Part shown: positions 35,489-43,408 of the stretch, piece after piece
Layout: each line of letters opens with the position of its first letter
How positions within the stretch are numbered: position 1 is the first letter of the stretch
Assembly: GCF_020075545.1 (NCBI RefSeq)
Contig: NZ_JAIQZK010000002.1
Coordinates: 62,001 to 126,000 of the forward strand
Direction of reading: 5' to 3'
DNA from: Nocardioides sp. TRM66260-LWL
Lineage (GTDB): Bacteria > Actinomycetota > Actinomycetes > Propionibacteriales > Nocardioidaceae
DNA: 64,000 nt
Program-made: the position numbers and the translations under genes
The notes under the pieces: generated by a model
What the model was told of the DNA's origin: nothing
The model's input: the letters and a program-made list of their open reading frames with translations, nothing else
Databases searched by the model: none

Positions 35489-36829
35489 GTGCAGCACATT
35501 CTCGATGCCATCACCGCCGACGGCACGACCAGCGAGGACTTCGCGAACCTCGCCCTGCCCGAGTCGTACCGGGCCGCCACCGTCCACAAGGACGAGGTCG
35601 ACATGTTCGAGGGCGTCGCCTCGCGCGACAAGGACCCGCGCAAGTCGATCCACGTCGAGGACGTCGCCCTGCCCGAGCTCGGCCCCGGCGAGGCGTTCGT
35701 CGCCGTCATGGCCAGCGCGATCAACTACAACACCGTGTGGACCTCGATCTTCGAGCCCGTCTCCACCTTCGGCTTCCTCGAGCGCTACGGCCGGCTCTCC
35801 GAGCTCACCAAGCGCCACGACCTGCCGTACCACATCGTCGGCTCCGACCTCTCCGGCGTCGTGCTGAAGGTCGGCCCCGGCGTCACCAAGTGGAAGCCGG
35901 GCGACCGCGTCGTCGCGCACTGCCTCTCGGTCGACCTCGAGGGCCCCGACGGCCACGACGACACGATGATGGACACCGAGCAGCGCATCTGGGGCTTCGA
36001 GACCAACTTCGGCGGCCTCGCCGACATCGCGATGGTCAAGGCCAACCAGCTGATGCCGAAGCCGGAGCACCTGACCTGGGAGGAGGCCGCGACCCCCGGC
36101 CTCGTCAACTGCACCGCCTACCGCCAGCTGGTCTCGAAGAACGGCGGCGCCATGAAGCAGGGCGACAACGTCCTGATCTGGGGCGCGTCCGGCGGCCTCG
36201 GCGGCTTCGCGACGCAGTACGCCCTCAACGGCGGCGCCACCCCGATCTGCGTGGTCTCCAACGAGGAGAAGGCCCAGATCGCCCGCAAGATGGGCGCGGA
36301 GCTGATCATCAACCGCTCCGAGGAGCAGTACCGGTTCTGGAACGACGAGAACACCCAGCAGAACCCCAAGGAGTGGAAGCGCTTCGGCGCCAAGATCCGC
36401 GAGCTCACCGGCGGCGAGGACATCGACATCGTCTTCGAGCACCCCGGTCGCGAGACCTTCGGCGCCTCGGTGTTCGTCACCCGCAAGGGCGGCACCATCA
36501 CCACCTGCGCGTCGACCACCGGCTACATGCACGAGTACGACAACCGCTACCTGTGGATGAACCTCAAGCGGATCATCTCCAGCCACTTCGCCAACTACCG
36601 CGAGTCGTGGGAGGCCAACCGCCTCATCGCGCAGGGCAAGATCCACCCGACCCTGTCGAAGACCTACGCGCTCGAGGAGGTCGGCCAGGCGTCGCTCGAC
36701 GTCCACAAGAACGCCCACCAGGGCAAGGTCGGCGTCCTGTGCCTGGCGCCCGAGGAGGGCCTCGGCGTGCGCGACGAGGAGCTCCGCGCCAAGCACATCG
36801 ACAAGATCAACATCTTCCGCGGCGTCTGA
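35489..36829 (+). CDS. ccr: Crotonyl-CoA carboxylase/reductase
   Basis: Ccr reductively carboxylates crotonyl-CoA to (2S)-ethylmalonyl-CoA with NADPH and CO2, the key step of the ethylmalonyl-CoA pathway and a source of polyketide extender units. The 446-residue protein is an MDR-fold enzyme with cofactor loop GASGGLGGFATQYA. Residues of the CO2 pocket defined in the Kitasatospora enzyme are recognisable: Asn in SAINYNTVW, Phe-Glu in WGFETNFGG, and His in ISSHFANYRE. The GTG at 35489 has CAGGAG seven bases upstream. A strong terminator follows. Confidence 0.96.
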   Translation: MQHILDAITADGTTSEDFANLALPESYRAATVHKDEVDMFEGVASRDKDPRKSIHVEDVALPELGPGEAFVAVMASAINYNTVWTSIFEPVSTFGFLERYGRLSELTKRHDLPYHIVGSDLSGVVLKVGPGVTKWKPGDRVVAHCLSVDLEGPDGHDDTMMDTEQRIWGFETNFGGLADIAMVKANQLMPKPEHLTWEEAATPGLVNCTAYRQLVSKNGGAMKQGDNVLIWGASGGLGGFATQYALNGGATPICVVSNEEKAQIARKMGAELIINRSEEQYRFWNDENTQQNPKEWKRFGAKIRELTGGEDIDIVFEHPGRETFGASVFVTRKGGTITTCASTTGYMHEYDNRYLWMNLKRIISSHFANYRESWEANRLIAQGKIHPTLSKTYALEEVGQASLDVHKNAHQGKVGVLCLAPEEGLGVRDEELRAKHIDKINIFRGV

Positions 36830-36852
36830 GCCCCCCGCACCACGCACAGCGC

Positions 36853-36912
36853 CCGCAGGCCCTCCCCGGATCCGTCCGGGGAGGGCCTGCGGCCGTCCGG
36901 ACGCGTCCGGAC
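36853..36912 (+). terminator. Terminator after ccr, plus second palindrome
   Basis: A perfect 18-bp stem (CCGCAGGCCCTCCCCGGA, 36853-36870, pairing with 36875-36892) with loop TCCG, 23 bases after the ccr stop. It is followed by an 18-base perfect palindrome GTCCGGACGCGTCCGGAC (36895-36912). Confidence 0.88.
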
Positions 36913-37052
36913 GACGCGCCGCGACCCGCGGGCCTGAGAGGCGCCTGTGAAGGACGTCCGGGGCCGCGGGCCGGGTGGGAATCGCACCGGCCGGTGCGCG
37001 AGGATGGGGCCACACCCAGCCAGCCCACGCCACCGGAAGAGGTGCTCCACAC

Positions 37053-38270
37053 ATGAGCGACCAGGGTCTGTCCATCTTCGACGACGAGCCGCAGGGCGCG
37101 GACTCCGAGAAGACCCAGGTGATCCCGGCCCAGCCGGCCGGGCAGCCGGTGCCCCCCGCTACGCCGCCGTCGGCCGCACAGCCGCCGACGCCGCCGAGCC
37201 CGCCCACCCAGCCTGTCCAGCCGGCCCAGCCGGTCTCCCGGCCGCCGGTCGCCCCGGCGCCCGTGGCCCGCGCCGCGGCTCCCGGCTTCCCCGTCGTGCG
37301 CCGCAACGGCTACGACATCGCCGCCGTCGACGCCCGCGTGCAGCAGCTGCTCGGCGAGAAGGCCGGGCTCGGCTCGAGCCTGGCCGAGTCCGAGCGCCGG
37401 GTCATCGAGCTCGAGGCGGCGCTGGAGAAGGCGCGCACCGAGATGGCCGAGATGGAGCGGCCTTCCTACGCCGGTCTCGGCGGACGCGCCTCGGCGATGC
37501 TCCGCCTGGCCGAGGAGGAGGCCGAGGAGATCATCGACACCGCGCGCCGCGAGGCCGAGGAGATCCGCGCCTCCGCCACCCGCGACGCCAAGGCCACCCG
37601 GGCCGACGCCGCCCGCGAGGCCGAGGACATGCGCGTGGTCCAGCTCCGCGAGCTCGACGAGCAGCGCACCCGCGTGCTGGCCGACGCCGAGCAGGAGCGC
37701 ACGCTCGCCCGCGCCGAGGCCGCCGACACCCTGGCCTCGGCCCGCCGCGAGGCCGACCAGGTGCGCCTGGCCGCCCAGCAGGAGGCCACCGAGATGCGCA
37801 CCGGCGCCCAGCGCGAGGTCGAGCAGGCCCGGGCCGCCGCCGACCGCGAGGTCACCGAGGCCCGCCGGGCGCTGGCGGTGGAGAAGGAGCGACTCGCCCG
37901 CGAGGCCACCGACCACCACAACAGCGCCATGGCCGAGACCCAGCGCCTCGTCCGCGAGGCCGAGGAGCGGGCCGCCGGCGCGGAGGAGCGCGCCCAGCAG
38001 GCCACGGCGCACGCCACCGAGGCGCGGCAGGCCGCGCAGACCGACGCCGAGGCGCTGCTCGCCCGGGCGCGCCGCGAGGCCGAGCAGATCGTCACGGCGG
38101 CCCGCACCCAGGCCGAGTCGATCGCCGCGTCGGGCGACGCCGAGGCCGAGCGCGAGCGCACCGCGCTGCGCCAGGAGGTCGACCGCCTGGCCAAGCGTCG
38201 CGACGCCATCGCGGCGCAGCTCGCCGCGCTGCGCGACGTCGTCTCGGGCTTCACCGAGGACGAGGGCTGA
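37053..38270 (+). CDS. Scy/FilP-like coiled-coil cytoskeletal protein
   Basis: A 405-residue protein. Residues 1-80 are Pro/Gln-rich and disordered; a short DivIVA-like motif follows (FPVVRRNGYDIAAVDARVQQLL, about 83-105), then about 290 residues of unbroken, Ala/Glu/Arg-rich coiled coil with repeats of the AARREAEEIR type. This matches the actinobacterial polar-growth scaffold proteins Scy and FilP, annotated historically as cellulose-binding. In Streptomyces coelicolor scy and filP adjoin mce, the thiolase and meaB, the same company as here. ATG 37053 has GAGGTG about ten bases upstream. The AI-2E gene starts seven bases after the stop. Confidence 0.8.
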   Translation: MSDQGLSIFDDEPQGADSEKTQVIPAQPAGQPVPPATPPSAAQPPTPPSPPTQPVQPAQPVSRPPVAPAPVARAAAPGFPVVRRNGYDIAAVDARVQQLLGEKAGLGSSLAESERRVIELEAALEKARTEMAEMERPSYAGLGGRASAMLRLAEEEAEEIIDTARREAEEIRASATRDAKATRADAAREAEDMRVVQLRELDEQRTRVLADAEQERTLARAEAADTLASARREADQVRLAAQQEATEMRTGAQREVEQARAAADREVTEARRALAVEKERLAREATDHHNSAMAETQRLVREAEERAAGAEERAQQATAHATEARQAAQTDAEALLARARREAEQIVTAARTQAESIAASGDAEAERERTALRQEVDRLAKRRDAIAAQLAALRDVVSGFTEDEG

Positions 38271-38277
38271 TCCGCCG

Positions 38278-39477
38278 ATGAGCGCGGGGAGCGGGCACGA
38301 CGAGCCGCCCGAGCAGGACGCCGCCACCGACGACCGCTCCCCCGCCCGTCCGGACCATCCGGGCCTGGTGATCGAGCCGACCGAGACCGGCCAGGCCGAC
38401 GTCGGCCTGGTCGGCGGGCCGAGCTACCTCGGCGAGCCCGGCCCCCCGCTCGACCGCTCCAACCCGTACCTGATCGGGCTCCTCGGCGGCCTCGGACTGC
38501 TGACGGCCTACGTGCTGGGGCAGGCCGTCGCGACGATCGGCTCGGTGATCGTGCTGGTGGTCGTCTCGGCGTTCCTCGCCGCCGGCCTCCACCCGGCCGT
38601 GCTCGCGCTCGAGCGGCGCGGCCTGCGCCGCGGCGCCGCGCTGGTCGTCGTCATCGTCGCGGTGCTCGGCGTCGTCGCGCTCTTCCTCGTGGCGATCGTC
38701 CCGGTGATCGCCGACCAGGTGCAGTCGATCACCGACCGAGCGCCCGAGCTGTTCGCCCGACTGCGCGACAACGAGGTCGTCCGCTCGCTCGACGCCGAGT
38801 ACCAGGTGAGCGAGCGGGTGCAGGCCTACCTGACCAAGGGCGACGTGATCGGCGCGCTGTTCGGAGGCGTGCTCGGCTTCGGCCTGGCCGTGGTGGGCGC
38901 GCTGTTCAACGTGTTCATCGTCGTCGTGCTGACGCTCTACTTCCTCGCCGGCATGGAGACCATCAAGACGGCCGTGTACCGGCTCGCGCCGGCGTCCCGT
39001 CGTGACCGCGTGAGCCGCCTGGGCGACCGCGTGCTGCTGAGCGTCGGCGGCTACGTGTCGGGCGCCTTCGTCGTCGCGCTCTGCGCGGGGCTGAGCTCGC
39101 TGGTCTTCCTGTTCGCGATCGGGCTGGGCGAGTACGCCGTCGCCCTGTCGTTCGTGGTGCTCGTGCTCGACGTCGTGCCGATGATCGGCGCCACGATCGG
39201 CGCGGTGATCGTCTGCGCGATCGCCTTCGCCACCGACACCCAGGCCGGCATCGCCTGCGTGGTCTTCTACGTGCTCTACCAGCAGGTGGAGAACTACCTG
39301 GTCTACCCGCGGGTCATGGCGCGCTCGGTCGACGTGCCGGGGCCGGTGACGGTCATCGCCGCCCTGATCGGCGCGGCGCTGCTCGGCGTCGTCGGCGCGC
39401 TGCTGGCCATCCCGACCGCCGCGGCCGTCCTGATGCTCGTCCGCGAGGTCTTCGTGCGTCGCCAGGACGCCCGCTGA
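38278..39477 (+). CDS. AI-2E/PerM-family transporter
   Basis: A 399-residue integral membrane protein with a 65-residue acidic, disordered N-terminus and about eight helices in the AI-2E exporter pattern: two N-terminal hairpins, a soluble segment (VIADQVQSITDRAPELFARLR), then VLGFGLAVVGALFNVFIVVVLTLYFLAG and the signature FVVLVLDVVPMIGATIGAVI, LYQQVENYLVYPRVMARSVDVPGPVTVIAALIGAALLG. Family members export AI-2 or act as ion antiporters; the substrate here is unknown. Likely co-transcribed with the coiled-coil gene. Confidence 0.88.
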   Translation: MSAGSGHDEPPEQDAATDDRSPARPDHPGLVIEPTETGQADVGLVGGPSYLGEPGPPLDRSNPYLIGLLGGLGLLTAYVLGQAVATIGSVIVLVVVSAFLAAGLHPAVLALERRGLRRGAALVVVIVAVLGVVALFLVAIVPVIADQVQSITDRAPELFARLRDNEVVRSLDAEYQVSERVQAYLTKGDVIGALFGGVLGFGLAVVGALFNVFIVVVLTLYFLAGMETIKTAVYRLAPASRRDRVSRLGDRVLLSVGGYVSGAFVVALCAGLSSLVFLFAIGLGEYAVALSFVVLVLDVVPMIGATIGAVIVCAIAFATDTQAGIACVVFYVLYQQVENYLVYPRVMARSVDVPGPVTVIAALIGAALLGVVGALLAIPTAAAVLMLVREVFVRRQDAR

Positions 39478-39483
39478 CGCAGG

Positions 39484-40497
39484 TCAGACGGCCGGCGCCT
39501 CGTCGACCGGCGGCAGGACCTCGACCTCGGCCGTGCGCCGCTCGCCGAGCTTGACGCCGACGACGCCCACGAGGATCAGCAGGCCGCCGGCCATCTGCAC
39601 CGGACCCGGGAGCTCGCCGAGCAGCAGCCAGGCGAAGAGCACGGCGCTGACGACCTCGAGCAGGGCGACGAAGGACGCCAGGCGCGAGCCGAGCAGCCGG
39701 CTGGCCTGGATGCCGGAGGTGTAGGCGAGCGCGGCGGTGACCAGGCCGAGCACGACCAGCGGCACCCACCAGGCGACGGCGTGGCCGGAGTAGCCGGCGT
39801 CGGCGGTCGAGGCCTGCATCGGGAGCAGCCCGACGGCGCCCAGCGCGCCGAGGCTCACGGCGCCGACGGTCAGGCCGCCCGCGGCCAGCGAGATCGGCGG
39901 GAGGCCGTTGCCCTCGTCGGCGGAGATCAAGAAGTAGACCGCGCAGCCGACCATGGCCGCGAGCGCCCAGGCGACGCCGACCAGGCTCACCGACGCGCCG
40001 GCGAACAGGTCGAGCACGAGCACCAGGCCGAGCGCCGCGACGCCCGCGCCGACCAGCGTCAGCGCCCCGGGACGCTGACCGTGGCGCAGCCACATCCAGG
40101 CCACGACCGCCGCCGGGGCGGTGTACTCGATCAGCAGGGCGGGGCCGACCTGCATGTGCTGGACGGCGGAGAAGTAGCAGAACTGGGCGGCCGCCACCGC
40201 GAGCACGCCGTAGAGCGTGATGGTCAGCAGGTTGCCGGTGACCAGCTCCCAGCGACCGCGCAGCGCCCGCAGGCCGAAGGGCAGGACGACGGCCGCGGCC
40301 AGCGCGACGCGCACCAGGACGATGGAGCCCGGCGTCCACCCGGCGTCGAGGAGGCCGCGCGCCAGCGCGCCGGACATGCCGAAGGAGGCCGCCGAGACGA
40401 CGGCCCACAGCAGCCCGGCGCCGGTGCGCGACAGGGCCGGGCCGGAGCCGTCCCCGTAGCCGCGTCCGGACCGTGCGTCATGAGTCATCGTCGTCAT
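39484..40497 (-). CDS. EamA/DMT-family transporter (RhtA-like)
   Basis: A 337-residue inner-membrane exporter with ten helices in two EamA repeats (GLLWAVVSAASFGMSGALARGLL, LIEYTAPAAVVAWMWLRHGQRPG, LAYTSGIQASRLLGSRLASFVALLEVVSAVLFAWLLLGELPG). The LLEVVSAVLFAWLLLGE block is the hallmark of this family. Ends are soluble. The ATG at 40497 is eight bases downstream of TACTGT. It is divergent, by only 38 bases, from a CGNR zinc-finger regulator, a recurring pairing in actinobacteria that suggests the regulator controls the exporter. Confidence 0.9.
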   Translation of the reverse strand: MTTMTHDARSGRGYGDGSGPALSRTGAGLLWAVVSAASFGMSGALARGLLDAGWTPGSIVLVRVALAAAVVLPFGLRALRGRWELVTGNLLTITLYGVLAVAAAQFCYFSAVQHMQVGPALLIEYTAPAAVVAWMWLRHGQRPGALTLVGAGVAALGLVLVLDLFAGASVSLVGVAWALAAMVGCAVYFLISADEGNGLPPISLAAGGLTVGAVSLGALGAVGLLPMQASTADAGYSGHAVAWWVPLVVLGLVTAALAYTSGIQASRLLGSRLASFVALLEVVSAVLFAWLLLGELPGPVQMAGGLLILVGVVGVKLGERRTAEVEVLPPVDEAPAV

Positions 40498-40505
40498 GAC
40501 ACATG

Positions 40506-40529
40506 ACAGTACGGGGGCCTTGGTAACCT
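40506..40529. promoter_or_regulatory. Divergent leaderless promoters, EamA / CGNR gene
   Basis: TACTGT (minus, 40506-40511) and TAACCT (plus, 40524-40529) lie 8 and 6 bases before their starts. Repeated CATGACA words occur at 40495-40501 and 40502-40508, with the inverse TGTCAAAG at 40529-40536, so a regulator bound here would cover both promoters. Confidence 0.55.
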
Positions 40530-40535
40530 GTCAAA

Positions 40536-41075
40536 GTGCCGTTCACCCATGACACCGAAGTGGCCCTCCAGGCGGCCGCCGTGCTCGTGAACACCGCCCA
40601 GGAGCCCGACGAGCTGACCACGGTCGCGGAGCTGCAGCGCTTCCTCGAGGAGCACGAGTACACCGGTCGCCGCGACCTCACCGTCGACGAGCTCGACGCC
40701 GTCCGGGACGTCCGCGCGACCCTGCGTCGCCTGCTGACGGCCGATCGCGAGGGCGCGGCGGCGCTGGTCAACGAGCTGCTCGCCGAGGCCCGCGCCGTGC
40801 CCCAGCTCGTGCGCCACGGCGACTACGACTGGCACATCCACGCCACCCCGCAGGACGCCCCGCTCGTCACGCGGATCGTCGTCGAGACCGCCATGGCGAT
40901 GATCGACCTGATCCGCGCCGACGACCTCTCGCGCCTGGGCCTGTGCGCCGACGACGACTGCGACGGCATCGTGCTCGACCTCTCCCGCAATCGGTCGAAG
41001 CGGTTCTGCTCGACCACCTGCGGCAACCGCAACGCCGTGGCGGCCTACCGAGCCCGGCAGGCCGGCTCGGACTGA
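40536..41075 (+). CDS. CGNR zinc-finger (ABATE) regulator
   Basis: A 179-residue protein with an N-terminal ABATE stress-sensing domain (about 1-130, VALQAAAVLVNTAQEP..., WHIHATPQDAPLV) and a C-terminal CGNR zinc finger (about 134-175) with ligands in LGLCADDDC and RFCSTTCGNRNAVAAYRAR. Such proteins are probable DNA-binding regulators. GTG 40536 is six bases after TAACCT. It likely controls the divergent EamA exporter and itself. Confidence 0.9.
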   Translation: MPFTHDTEVALQAAAVLVNTAQEPDELTTVAELQRFLEEHEYTGRRDLTVDELDAVRDVRATLRRLLTADREGAAALVNELLAEARAVPQLVRHGDYDWHIHATPQDAPLVTRIVVETAMAMIDLIRADDLSRLGLCADDDCDGIVLDLSRNRSKRFCSTTCGNRNAVAAYRARQAGSD

Positions 41076-41079
41076 GGCC

Positions 41080-41886
41080 TCACTCCCCCGGCCGGCTCCC
41101 CGGCTCGGGCACCGGGACGCCCTCGTAGGCGGCCAGGTTGTGCGCGTTGTACGCGCTGGTGTCGGCGGTCTCCATCGGGCCGTCCCACTCCCGCGGCAGC
41201 GGCACCGCGACGCCCGGCGTCACGCGCGCGACGATCGCGTCGAGCACCCGCTCGGCGTCGCCGACCCACAGGTGCCGGCTCCCCTCGAACCCGACGACCT
41301 CCGCCTGCGGCACCGCGGCGAACCGCTCCCGGGCCGCCGGCGGCTGCAGGTAGTCGTCGTGCTCGGGGACGAAGGCGTGCAGCGGCCGGCCGTCGCGCGC
41401 CCAGGCGTCGAGGTGCTCGGGACGGGAGAACCGCAGCGGCGGCGAGAGCAGGATCGCCCCGGCGACGCCGGGCTCGAGGCCGTACATGAGCGCGAGGTCG
41501 GTGCCGAAGCTCCACCCGACGACCCAGATGTTCGGCAGGTCCTCGAACTCGGCGTGCTCGATCGCCGCGGCGACGTCGAAGCGCTCGCCGATGGCGCCGT
41601 CGAAGGCGCCCTCGCTCGTGCCCTGCTGCGACCAGGTGCCGCGGGTGTTGAACCGCAGCACCGCGATGCCGGCGAGCGCCGGCAGCCGGAACGCGGCCTT
41701 GCGGTAGAGGTGGCTGTCCATCATGCCGCCGTGCGTGGGCAGCGGGTGCAGGCAGACGAGCGTCGCGACCGGCTCGCGGTCGAGCGGCACGGCGAGCTCG
41801 CCGACGAGGTGCAGGCCGTCGGCGGTCTCGAGGCTCAGCGGGGTGCGCCGGGCCGGCAGGACGGAGTTCGCGCGGATCAGGGCCAC
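41080..41886 (-). CDS. Alpha/beta-hydrolase
   Basis: A 268-residue cytoplasmic alpha/beta-hydrolase fold enzyme of the dienelactone-hydrolase/CocE-like type: TLVCLHPLPTHGGMMDSHLYR (oxyanion region), nucleophile Ser in VVGWSFGTDLA, acid in VPEHDDYLQPP and His in GSRHLWVGDAERVL. Substrate is not predictable. GTG start at 41886 is eight bases after TAGGGT. Convergent with the CGNR gene, four bases apart. Confidence 0.85.
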   Translation of the reverse strand: MALIRANSVLPARRTPLSLETADGLHLVGELAVPLDREPVATLVCLHPLPTHGGMMDSHLYRKAAFRLPALAGIAVLRFNTRGTWSQQGTSEGAFDGAIGERFDVAAAIEHAEFEDLPNIWVVGWSFGTDLALMYGLEPGVAGAILLSPPLRFSRPEHLDAWARDGRPLHAFVPEHDDYLQPPAARERFAAVPQAEVVGFEGSRHLWVGDAERVLDAIVARVTPGVAVPLPREWDGPMETADTSAYNAHNLAAYEGVPVPEPGSRPGE

Positions 41887-41894
41887 GGCTCAGA

Positions 41895-41900
41895 ACCCTA
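41895..41900 (-). promoter_or_regulatory. Leaderless -10 for the hydrolase
   Basis: TAGGGT, eight bases before the GTG start. Confidence 0.5.
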
Positions 41901-41930
41901 GGCCCCTCCGCGCGCGGGTCCGCGGGGACC

Positions 41931-42731
41931 TCAGCACCAGGCGTGGACCCCGTCGGGGGTGAGACCGCGGTCGCGCAGCACCACCGGGTGCGAGGCCCCC
42001 CAGCCGGCGCAGGTGCGGTCGAAGTCCGCGCGGCGGTACTCGACCATCAGCACCTGCGAGCCGTAGTGGCGCACGTACTCGCCGCACTCGGCGTAGCGTC
42101 CGCACTCCTCCGCCACGGCGAGGTCGAAGCCGACGCGACGACCGTCGAGGTCGGCGAGGTTCTTCTGCGCCACCGCCAGACCCGCGGCGTGCCCGCGCGC
42201 GGCGAGGAGGCGGGCGTAGGCCAGCGCCTGGCCGCGCGTCAGCAGGCCGTCGGACCGGGTGTAGGAGTCGAGGTTGTCCAGCTCGACGGCGTCGAAGCCG
42301 CGCCGGGCGCAGCCGTCGAGCCAGGGGCCGACGATCCGCAGCAGCGCGGCCCGCGTCGCCGGCGTGCGCAGGTCGAGCAGCACCTCGCCCCACGCCTCGT
42401 CGACCACGGGACGACCGCCGCGGCGCAGCAGCAGCGACGGGTGGCGCCGCCACAGCGCGCGCTCGTCGGGCTGGGTCTGGAACGCGTTCACGTAGCAGAC
42501 GCCGTACCGGCCGGGCGCCGGCCGGGAGCGCCGGTCGCGCACCACGATGCCGACGTCGGCGGGCACCGGCGCGGCGCCGCCGAGCTGGTAGTCGACGTCG
42601 GCGTCGGCCGGGAACGGGCGCACGGCCGCTCGGGCGCCGGTCGAGCCGGCCGCCGAGGCGAGCGCCAGCAGGACGGGCAGCACGAGCAGCACCGGCAGCA
42701 CCCGGAGGACGACGAGCAGCGGACGACGCAC
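41931..42731 (-). CDS. Secreted GH114-type endo-alpha-1,4-polygalactosaminidase
   Basis: A 266-residue exported protein: signal peptide (about 1-36, VLPVLLVLPVLLALASAAG) then a (beta/alpha)8-type GH114/TM1410 domain. Family signatures are VDYQLGG, YGVCYVNAFQTQPDE, EVLLDLRTPATRAALLRIVGPWLDGCARRGFDAVELDNLDSY and GLAVAQKNLADL, including the acidic residues of ELDNLD. Such enzymes cleave polygalactosamine-type exopolysaccharides. GTG start at 42731 is six bases after TAGCGT. Confidence 0.87.
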   Translation of the reverse strand: MRRPLLVVLRVLPVLLVLPVLLALASAAGSTGARAAVRPFPADADVDYQLGGAAPVPADVGIVVRDRRSRPAPGRYGVCYVNAFQTQPDERALWRRHPSLLLRRGGRPVVDEAWGEVLLDLRTPATRAALLRIVGPWLDGCARRGFDAVELDNLDSYTRSDGLLTRGQALAYARLLAARGHAAGLAVAQKNLADLDGRRVGFDLAVAEECGRYAECGEYVRHYGSQVLMVEYRRADFDRTCAGWGASHPVVLRDRGLTPDGVHAWC

Positions 42732-42737
42732 GACGTC

Positions 42738-42743
42738 ACGCTA
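42738..42743 (-). promoter_or_regulatory. Leaderless -10 for the GH114 gene
   Basis: TAGCGT, six bases before the GTG start. Confidence 0.5.
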
Positions 42744-42865
42744 CGTCCGCGTCACCCCATGCGTCAGCCGGACGTCCGGAGCCTCAGGTCGCGCGCGGCG
42801 CGGCCGATCGTCCCAGGAGCGAGCGGCCACGGACGGCCCTCGGGGCGCGGGGAAGGGACTCTCGG

Positions 42866-43285
42866 ATGCGGGTGCTCGTGGTCGACGACGACCCCGATCT
42901 CGGCCTGCTCGTCGAGCTGTTCCTCGTCCGCGCCGGCCACCGGGTGGTGCTCGCGGCCGACGGCCTGGAGGCCCTGGCCCTGCTCGACCAGTGCGCCATC
43001 TCCGGGGACGCCGTCGAGCTCGTCGTCCTCGACTGGACGATGCCCCGCCTGGACGGCATCGGCCTGTGCCGGGCCGTCCGCGCCCACCCGCGCCACCACG
43101 GCCTGGGGCTGCTCATGGTCACGGCGCTGGCCGACCTCACCACGCCGACGGCGGCCGGCGCCGACGCGGTGCTGGCCAAGCCGTTCACCGGCGCCCGACT
43201 GCTGGCCGCGGTGGACGGCGTCGCCGAGACGATGCGCCGGCGCGACCCGCTCGGCGGCGGACGCACGCTCGACCTGCCGGGCTGA
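42866..43285 (+). CDS. Stand-alone receiver-domain response regulator
   Basis: A 139-residue single-domain response regulator (CheY-like): acidic triad VVDDDPDL, phospho-acceptor Asp in VVLDWTMPRLDG (about residue 56), T in MVTALAD and K in LAKPF. There is no output domain, so it must act by protein contact. No kinase is nearby. ATG 42866 has GGAAGG nine bases upstream. A bidirectional terminator lies after it. Confidence 0.9.
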   Translation: MRVLVVDDDPDLGLLVELFLVRAGHRVVLAADGLEALALLDQCAISGDAVELVVLDWTMPRLDGIGLCRAVRAHPRHHGLGLLMVTALADLTTPTAAGADAVLAKPFTGARLLAAVDGVAETMRRRDPLGGGRTLDLPG

Positions 43286-43331
43286 GGATCGGACCACCCG
43301 GGATCACCGGGACCACCCGGCCCCGGACGCA

Positions 43332-43362
43332 CACGAGGCCCCGGGGGACCCGGGGCCTCGTG
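43332..43362. terminator. Bidirectional terminator, receiver protein / hydroxyacyl-CoA dehydrogenase
   Basis: A perfect 13-bp stem (CACGAGGCCCCGG) with a 5-base loop, between convergent genes. Confidence 0.85.
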
Positions 43363-43408
43363 CGTCGCGCCGACATCGGCGCAGCGGGGTGAGATGAGCT
43401 CGTGGGAC

